Source of the DNA: Gnetum montanum
Taxonomy: Eukaryota; Streptophyta; Gnetopsida; Gnetales; Gnetaceae
Assembly (NCBI GenBank): GCA_015680685.1
Contig: MNCI01010139.1
Span: 9,624-71,623, forward strand
Direction of reading: 5' to 3'
DNA length: 62,000 nt
Part shown: piece after piece, positions 55,761-62,000 of the stretch
How positions within the stretch are numbered: position 1 is the first letter of the stretch
Layout of the letters: each line of letters starts with the position of its first letter
Program-made: the position numbers and the translations under genes
Notes under the pieces: generated by a model
Told to the model about the DNA's origin: nothing
Database searches by the model: none
What the model saw: only the letters and a program-made list of their open reading frames with translations

Positions 55761-56650
55761 TGATGAGCAATGAGTATACCCTATGCCCAAACATACAAAT
55801 TACAAGTATTTATGTGCAATTTGGTCAAATTTTGTAGACCTTAAGTTCTTATGAACATTGGTTCTAGAAGGTAAAATCTAATTTTGATGATCACTATCTT
55901 CCCAGCTACACTTGTGGAGCTTTAGTTGTATAGTTAAGTGTAATTAAGGTACATGATTTTTATTATTTTATATTTTATTCATCTACAATTAACAACAAGT
56001 TGAAACTTAATTCATGAACCAATTTAACTAATCTAATTGCTAATTAATGACTAACTATCCTAACATAAGCATTTGGTCCCACTTTTCGTACACATCCTAA
56101 ATGCATACAACACTACTAGGCTACCAAGTGTTAAGCACTGCTGGGATTACCAAGTGTTGTATGTTATGCTCAAAGAGATTGTACTTATGTGTTTAATCTA
56201 TTTAGCTTAATTAATTAACCAATTGAAGCTACTTTATTAATTAATTGAATAATTAATAAAAATAGTAAGTGTAGAAATAAACCATTAATCTATTCTAAGT
56301 GTTGCAAGGTTTGATCAAAAGGCTCATCTTTATTGCTCTTCATATTGGTGTGCTCATGTACATCAATGTTCAAATAAAGATTCATACACTTTCCAACTCT
56401 TGTTGCAGACACTCAAAGAAATATTCTAACTTGTAAATGACAAAACTGCAAGAGCTCTACTATAACTAAGATAAGACATGCTGTAAACATAGCTAGTGAA
56501 CATGTATTTATAGAATTTATTGTGGAGTTGCATCAATGGGGTCTCATAAATGTAGGAAACACTACATTGATGCAACCCTATTAATGATGCAACACCATGT
56601 AGATGGGGCCTGTCGATGAGGCCCTATCGATGTGACACTTTGATGCTTCA
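55761..56650 (-). repeat. 5' LTR of G3
   Basis: The 890-bp LTR spans TGATGAGCAATGAG to GACACTTTGATGCTTCA on the plus strand; the left end is fixed by the primer site. A TATA box lies at 56504-56513 (minus strand CTATAAATAC). The U3 side contains repeated GATG/CATC words (GCATCAATGGGG, GATGCAACCC, GTCGATGAGG), also found in the 3' copy. Confidence 0.85.
56504..56513 (-). promoter_or_regulatory. TATA box of G3 5' LTR
   Basis: CTATAAATAC on the minus strand, about 140 bp from the LTR start, equivalent to those of the other LTRs. Confidence 0.6.
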
Positions 56651-56689
56651 TTAGTATTTACAAGATTAGATATTTCATTTGCAATTAGA

Positions 56690-57245
56690 ATAATGAGTAG
56701 ATATATGACTAATCATGATAAATATGATTTAATGTTTAAATTGAACTAGAGAATATTGTATCACGTATAATAAAGATGATAGTGAAGTTGTGGTTTTTGT
56801 TAACTCATTATGTAGGTGATTTGGAAAAGATCATATCTATAATTAGTTATACCTTAACTCTTGCATAAGGTTTAAGTAGTTGGATGCCAAAATTACAATT
56901 TTTTGTAGCATTGTCTACCATTCAAGTGGAGCACATAGCTATCATAGAGGCTTGCAAAGAAGCTTTTTGGTTATAGGACATATTGGATGAGTTGAGCATT
57001 AAAAATGAAAAAATAAAAATATTTTGTGGTAATTAAAGTGTCATATATTTAACCAAGAATCTAATTCATCACAATAGAAAAGAGCTTATTTGCTCCAAAT
57101 ATCATTGGATAAGTTAGATTATTGAAGAAGATAGATTGTTACTTGAGAAAAATTGTACAAGTCAAAATTATGTAGATATGTCACCAAGGACAATAGTATT
57201 GAAGAAGTTCAAGTAGTGCTTGGACTTCTTAAGCTTACAGAAATG
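56690..57245 (+). pseudogene. Ty1/copia RNase H remnant
   Basis: The pol end of a copia-type retrotransposon. The order of motifs is diagnostic: YVGDLEKIISIISYTLTLA (56811 onward), a stop in place of a Gly-preceding residue, GLSSWMPKLQFFVALSTIQVEH, IAIIEACKEAFWL, NRKELICSKYHWI, IIEEDRLLLEKNC and the end LKKFK, CLDF. Several TAG/TAA stops and a shift near 56805 break it. It abuts the right end of G3, which probably inserted into this copia copy. Integrase and RT parts are not present. Confidence 0.8.
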
Positions 57246-58905
57246 AAGATAAAAATCTTTGAATAAGGTAAAGTGAGTTCAGTGTAAAGATTGTTCACTT
57301 CATGACAAGTTATCTAGGACTTTTTCCTTCTCTCTATGATGTTTCTCTTTTTTGTTCTAGAAATTTTCCTTCTTCTATTTTAGGAATGATAATCAAATGT
57401 AAATTTGAGTTGTTGTTTAAGTTAATGTATAACATATACTATATTCTACTTGTAATGTGGACATAAATAATTTCATACACCGAATAATTTAGAGATGCTA
57501 GGTCATCAATACAAATGTATTATGAGCTTGTGATGAATCAATTGTAGATTGTAAGAGAGAAACATTGTACTGATTGCTTGATATAGAATGAAATTCCTTG
57601 TCTTGACTATGATGTTTTCCTCCATATTCAAGGGTTTTACCACAAATATTATATATTTTGTTTTTCTTTAGTTCTATATATTCTATATTTCAATCAGTTT
57701 TTTGATATAGCAATTTCAATTTTTAATAGAATGTTTGTGTTGAATGCTTTAAATTCATAAAATGATTGTATCTCTTTGCAAGTCTACACATCATTAATGC
57801 ACATGAATTTAACTTTTCTATTAATTGGACTTTCCTTTCCAAAATGTTTACAAATTGCAATGTTACTACTTAGTAATGACTCTAGGATTTCCATAAAAGC
57901 CATTTCTATTTTCAATGCAAATGGTTGGTGGACCTAACCATGTAATACAACTATCATAACACTTATCTTTCCACAAGGAGGAAATGGGTTTGATGCCTAC
58001 TTTTGTTTTTAATGTAGTCCTAGTGGAGTAGTAGGGTAGATGTGAACTATTGTACAAGAGTGTCCCACTACAAGGATACCCAAAATTATGTAAAAAAAAT
58101 AAATATAATTAGTAATTAATGATGGACCTCAATGTTATCTAAATTACCTATTGGTTTTAACAAGATGGGATAAAACCAAGCTCTCTACATTAACAAGATG
58201 GGATAGGTTGAAATATCCATTGTTATATATGCATATAAACTCGAAACATATAAGCTTTGCTTAAATGCTAATGAAATTACTATTTACTTTCATCTTTGCT
58301 CTTTTCCTTTTGGTAATCCCAACAAATAATGTGAAGTGTGACAAGCATAAGTCATTAAAATTCAGGAAAGTCTTATATCATTAAACCCTCTCTCCACACT
58401 AAAATACGGACAATACTTTCCATTTATTTTGTAAGTAATGCTTTGTGTTTCTTGCGACTTTCAGCAAGCTTGACTGCTGCTATCATTGACCCATGTTCAG
58501 CAGGGCACTGCCACGGCCAGACACAAATGCATATTGCAAATCTGTGACGTTATTCTCTACGCGTTGCCTTAGCATTCATGTCAAATTAATTGCTTCTATT
58601 TCATGTTACCAACATTAAGAATAATTTTTTTTATAAATTCTGTAATGCATCAGAATCATAAATACTTTAAGAATGCGAATTTGACATTCCTTTATGTTCT
58701 GTTTATATTATCCATGTAAATGAGGTTACTTCATGGTGGGAAGTTCTTTAGGAAGATAAAGAAAAAGGCTAAATATGTATGGGGAAGGCTGGGAAGTTGG
58801 ATTGACAAAGTTAAGAATTGCATCAAGCAGACCTCCTTGGAGGTCTATAAAATAGCCAAACATTAGAATACCAAAAATGTAAAATAGGAAGGAATGGTGG
58901 GAGTT
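57246..58905. other. Possible copia 3' LTR, then AT-rich DNA without gene
   Basis: About 57400-57660 has the wording of a copia LTR end (TTGCTTGATATAGAATGAAATTCC, GTTTTCCTCC, AAGGGTTTTACCAC), in the position expected after the RNase H remnant, but its borders could not be set. 57660-58905 shows no coding or repeat structure; 58450-58600 is slightly less AT-rich, with nothing recognisable. Confidence 0.4.
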
Positions 58906-59716
58906 CTACACAGCAACTGATGCTGATGGAAGAGGGAAAGCCTTCAGCACTATTGTTTCAATGGAGATATCGTGGCCCCGAAGCCTACCAGCACATCCAA
59001 TGGCAGCCCGTTGCCTGTAGTGGAGCATCCGTTGGCAATGGACCACCTGCGAATCTCCTCCAGAATGAACAGAACCGATGCGCTGGACATGTTGCCGTTC
59101 TTCAACAGAACATGCTGGCTTGCCCGCAGCTTGCTTGGCTGCAGCGCCAGCTTGGCCTCCACAGTGTCCAGGATGGTTGCTTCGCCAGGGTGAGAGATCC
59201 AAAACGGATTGTTTCAATTGAAATCTGGTATGCCCAGCAGCTTAACTGTCCTATTGAGCTCGTCTTCCAAGTTTTTGAAGATGACAGATGCCACATTCTT
59301 CAGTAGATGCTTCCATAATGTTATGCCTTCGCCAGACTCTGGCAGCACCTTCTGTTGAGCACAGAGCAACTCGAAGCATGGGCTCTCAGCGGCTGCGACA
59401 TCAGGATCAGCTTCAAGAATGAAGGTAGCGGCATTGTTGTCAAAGAGAACCTTGGCCATTGTGCCCGCCATCGGGGCAAGGACTGCTGAAGCAGTGATCA
59501 CCACTGTCTTGGTGATTCGGAGGGCAGTGCCGCTAGTGTGGCAGCAGAAGTGGTAGAGCATGATCTTCTCCGTGGAGACTGATGCCCATGTTCTTTGCGA
59601 GCTTGAGGCTCTGTCAGAAAGTTTGGCGTTTTTCGTTGCGGAAATGGGATCCCGTTTCAAAATGACGTTTTGCATGAACAGTAACCATCACTTGGTGGGC
59701 GAAACGTTTTACTAAC

Positions 59717-59758
59717 ACGTTTTTGACACGTTTCGTTACGTTTTTGACACATTTCGGT
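59717..59758 (+). repeat. Two tandem 21-bp units inside the insertion in the polyketide synthase
   Basis: ACGTTTTTGACACGTTTCGTT is followed directly by ACGTTTTTGACACATTTCGG, with a similar partial unit before it (ACGTTTTACTAAC). They lie in the 430 bp that interrupt the pseudogene. Confidence 0.7.
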
Positions 59759-60039
59759 TGAGTTTATTTTTAAATTTTAGGGTTTCAAGATACTAAAGCA
59801 TCGGATGCTGATGCTTTATTCTCAATGAAGGTCATGAATTAAATGCAGGTCTACAACTAATTGAATGTGTGAATGGAGGGAAAAAAATTTAGGGTTTATT
59901 TACATACCGCATTTGGGCCTGCGCTGTCAACCCTGCTAATCTTGCTATTTACGTAACTTCTATCTAATTTTATTGATGGGTAATTGGTCGAGATAGCAAT
60001 AAATAAAAATATTGTAAATTTTTATATATAAAAATCATT

Positions 60040-60111
60040 GTATCCCAACCTTACCTCCTATGATATCCCTATCTTGTGCGATGGATATCATAGGAGGTAA
60101 GGTTGGGATAC
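60040..60111. repeat. Perfect 29-bp hairpin derived from polyketide synthase coding DNA
   Basis: Arms 60040-60068 and 60083-60111 are perfect reverse complements, with a 14-base loop. The right arm is the original coding sequence (following EEILK on the minus strand, NPNL-SYDIP wording) and the left arm is its inverted copy, after which homology to the enzyme stops. It marks a rearrangement junction. Confidence 0.9.
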
Positions 60112-60423
60112 CTTCAGGATCTCCTCCATGAGTAGCACATGCCTCCCGTTAATTTGCGCTCTCTCACATGTGTTGGAACTTGCGTTTGAGCTCCATTATG
60201 TGCTTACTGTTGGTCACCCTGAAGTAGTAATCAAAATACTCATTGTGGTTTATTACGTTGACAGGTTGCGCTGTGACGATGGCCAGCACACAAGCATTTC
60301 CCTATGCTTTTTCCACCAGAGCTGCCACGAATGTATGAAAAATGAAATGATGGGTTTGTTAATGGAATTAATGTAGTGGATCACCTTGTGCTAAAACTCA
60401 AGCGGGGAACTCATGGTGGTGTT

Positions 60424-60525
60424 GGTGATGAGCACAAGGAGAATAGATGAAGCAATTTATACTAGCGTATCAATGGTGATGAGCATAAGGAGAATTGATG
60501 AAACAATTTATAATAGTGTATCCAG
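60424..60525 (+). repeat. 51-bp tandem duplication
   Basis: GGTGATGAGCACAAGGAGAA starts at 60424 and GGTGATGAGCATAAGGAGAA at 60475; the two units differ at a few positions. The period equals 17 codons, which creates the short open frame 60413-60619. Confidence 0.85.
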
Positions 60526-60765
60526 CAATACACAGAGAAGTGCATATTATGAAAGGTTCAAATGGAATTTGATTTGGAGTTATAGTGTGTATCTTATGAA
60601 AGGTTTATATAGAATTTGATTTGCATGACCAATTTTGCTTAGTTGGTAGTGGGAGCCATGAATCTTTTAGATGCCCCAATTTGCATGTAGTAGTAGAGTG
60701 TTCTTTAGTAGAACCAACCCCATGGGAAGAAGGGTTGTTAAATTTTTAGAATTAGCAAAATAAAT

Positions 60766-61030
60766 TATTAGGTAGTAGCTCGATGAACTTAAGGTAAGGT
60801 AGTACTTCTCATTCACAAGATCATAAGCACTCTAAATAGACATTTATTTAAAAAGTAAATAAAGCATGAATATGCCTATGCCATATAAGTTACAGTTAAT
60901 AGATTAGATTTTTAGGTAATAATTAGATAAACTTAGGGTAAGCTACTAGGTCTCATTCACAGAATCATAAGCACTGTAAACAAACATTTATTAAAAAAGT
61001 GAACAGAGAATGAATATGCCTATGCCTTAT
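60766..61030 (+). repeat. About 143-bp imperfect tandem duplication
   Basis: The segment from TTAGGTAGTAGCTCGATGAAC (about 60768) to GAATATGCCTATGCC (60882) recurs from TTTAGGTAATAATTAGATAAAC (about 60911) to GAATATGCCTATGCC (61027), sharing TCTCATTCACA and ATCATAAGCACT in order. Confidence 0.75.
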
Positions 61031-61771
61031 TATAAGTAATAATGTATTGGAAAGGTCAGAGTTTAATGATCCAACTATAAATGCAATGAAGTTACTGCTT
61101 TTAAAAGGTTAGAGATCTACAAAGGTTAAAGCATTGTCTAACATGGCAAGTAAAAGATAAGCAAGAATCAAATTTCCCATGAATGTTTGTGTACCAGTAT
61201 TTTATGTTGATGAACAAGATGGGAAAACTAATTAGAAATTTATTGTAACGATGTTCTTTCACCACCCAAGTCTAAAATTTGTGTCAAGATAACATTTAAG
61301 AATATTAGGCCTCATTAATGATCAAGTCTGAAATACAAGAATAACTTTGATTTTTTGAGAGTTGATAAATTTATTCATTAGAGTACAAAAAAGTAATTGA
61401 AGCATTGCAAAGTTCAAATAGGATTCATATCCAGTGTTATAAGTCATTTTCTCCTCATAAACATAATAATAACTATTGATACATAAATTTTGGATACACC
61501 AACACTGGGAAAGAAAACTCATTATAGGAGACTATTGCCTAGGGTGTCTTTCGTATAGGTATGACAACCCAAGAATAGTCTCAGCTGGAAAGGGCTACGT
61601 GGCCTTTTGCAAATAATAAACTAAAAAATGGAAATCTGGAATTTAAATTAAATAATTGTATTGAATATAATAAGTAACTAAAAGAAATGAATTTTCCCTG
61701 ATCCTGCTGATGCTACTAGTCCATGACTGTCAATGGTGTTCATTGCTTGGTAGGAAGACCATGATCACCGT

Positions 61772-61802
61772 GAAAGAGGAAGAGAGAGAAAGAGAGAGAG
61801 AG
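61772..61802 (+). repeat. GA microsatellite
   Basis: A 31-base purine run made of GA and GAAA units. A second short GAGAGAAAGAGAGACTAC stretch follows near 61960. Confidence 0.85.
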
Positions 61803-62000
61803 ACTATCGAGGGAAGGTACTACCTCTCTGGTGCTACTACCATAGTTAGTACAATGTGAGAGGGGAAGACTACCTAAGTGCTAAGAAGCCAAAAGGGAAA
61901 TGAGAGAGACTGTTCACCATTCCACCAACCACATGCACTACCTGGAATGCTATCACCATAGAGAGAAAGAGAGACTACTTGTTGTAATTTGCATGGGGAA

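Larger units (their letters stand above)
43495..56650 (-). mobile_element. Gypsy element G3, 13.2 kb, two LTRs, minus strand
   Basis: The only element in the window with both LTRs: 3' LTR 43495-44359, 5' LTR 55761-56650, roughly 80-85 percent alike by eye, so the insertion is old. From right to left it has primer site, gag, protease, RT, RNase H, integrase, a 2-kb spacer and a long extra ORF in the position of an envelope gene. Length, tRNA-Asp-like primer site and extra ORF suggest an Athila-like lineage (inference). Flanks (GTATG left, TTAGT right) show no target duplication. Confidence 0.8.
58906..60345 (-). pseudogene. Type III polyketide synthase (chalcone-synthase-like) pseudogene, rearranged
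   Basis: These homodimeric cytosolic enzymes condense malonyl-CoA onto a CoA starter to make chalcones, stilbenes and relatives. The N-terminal part (60345-60083) reads [41 protein letters not shown] and, after a 2-base loss, ERAQINGRHVLLMEEILK. The C-terminal part (59610-58906) reads GEKIMLYHFCCHTSGT with the catalytic Cys, [42 protein letters not shown] with the catalytic His, [17 protein letters not shown] with the catalytic Asn, and ends [17 protein letters not shown]. Residues between about 85 and 150 are replaced by 59611-60039, which is unrelated AT-rich DNA plus an inverted repeat. A TGA replaces Trp before NPFW, and about 20 residues are missing after the active Cys. No intron is present at the usual Cys-codon position. 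Exact product class cannot be decided. Confidence 0.85.
60346..62000. other. Region without gene, short tandem duplications
   Basis: No gene supported. 60413-60619 is open but consists of a duplicated unit. Individual repeats are listed separately. The last 300 bases are richer in GAGA and CTACTACC words. Confidence 0.5.

Noticed and set aside
43490-56655. Target-site duplication of G3
   Set aside because: Flanks GTATG and TTAGT do not match and the 3' LTR terminus is eroded.
59214-59675. Complete 153-residue minus-strand protein
   Set aside because: It is the middle of the broken polyketide synthase; its N-terminal 25-30 residues are non-homologous and its stop replaces a conserved Trp.
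60040-60111. microRNA precursor
   Set aside because: The stem is perfect and only 29 bp with no bulges, and no target or expression evidence is available; listed as a hairpin only.
60413-60619. Small protein gene of 68 residues
   Set aside because: Its openness results from a 51-bp duplication whose period is divisible by three; no other sign of coding.

Overview
Organism and overall nature. The window looks like repeat-filled nuclear DNA of a seed plant with a very large genome, most likely a gymnosperm. The DNA is AT-rich, almost every coding stretch is broken by stops and frameshifts, and the only gene-like pieces are plant families (wall-associated/LRK10L receptor kinase, von Willebrand A-domain protein, type III polyketide synthase), all decayed. 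The gymnosperm assignment is inference. I found no intact protein-coding gene, rRNA, tRNA or CRISPR array. Two sequencing gaps matter: a run of N at 12249-12709 and a single N at 9983 that sits inside a duplicated 34-mer. Layout. 1-1984: plus-strand Ty3/gypsy pol remnant (RT and RNase H fused by deletion to the integrase tail). 2532-4735: receptor-like kinase pseudogene with its intron still recognisable. 4925-5040: tRNA-derived SINE-like piece. 5130-6750: VWA-domain pseudogene with two generations of internal duplication. 6751-9696: no gene. 9697-11041: LTR, primer binding site and gag start of a plus-strand gypsy element, interrupted by a GC-rich L1-like LINE (about 11045-16511) that carries ORF1 (DUF4283-like plus CCHC knuckle), ORF2 and an unusual C-terminal extension. 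16512-19400: no gene, degenerate CATGGT-rich repeats. 19400-26610, 27034-31630 and 43495-56650: three minus-strand gypsy elements, called G1, G2 and G3 here. 33929-34768: a solo LTR with a perfect 5-bp target duplication. 36130-37712 and 41950-43370: two fragments of a second LINE type. 38881-39080: inverted pair of SINE-like heads. 39220-41890: plus-strand LTR, primer site and gag. 56690-57245: copia RNase H remnant. 58906-60345: chalcone-synthase-like pseudogene, rearranged, with a perfect hairpin. 60346-62000: short tandem duplications and a GA microsatellite. How the parts relate. The gypsy elements at 9697, 19400, 27034, 39220 and 43495 and the solo LTR belong to one related group. Those with a visible LTR share an LTR of about 840-900 bp, mostly with TGATGA/TCATCA ends. 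Where the leader is present it has a primer site resembling tRNA-Asp one base from the LTR. The four gags that reach that region (G1, G2, G3 and 39220) share a shortened zinc knuckle. G3 is the only two-LTR copy and has a roughly 920-codon reading frame in the envelope position. This points to an Athila-like lineage (inference). Decay is dominated by C-to-T changes: most in-frame stops that I read codon by codon are TAG, as expected if CAG or TGG codons were methylated and deaminated. The two most notable objects are the envelope-position ORF of G3 (44674-47450) and the ORF2 extension of the LINE (15012-16316), which independently show the same plan: a globular domain, a proline-rich linker and a long coiled coil.
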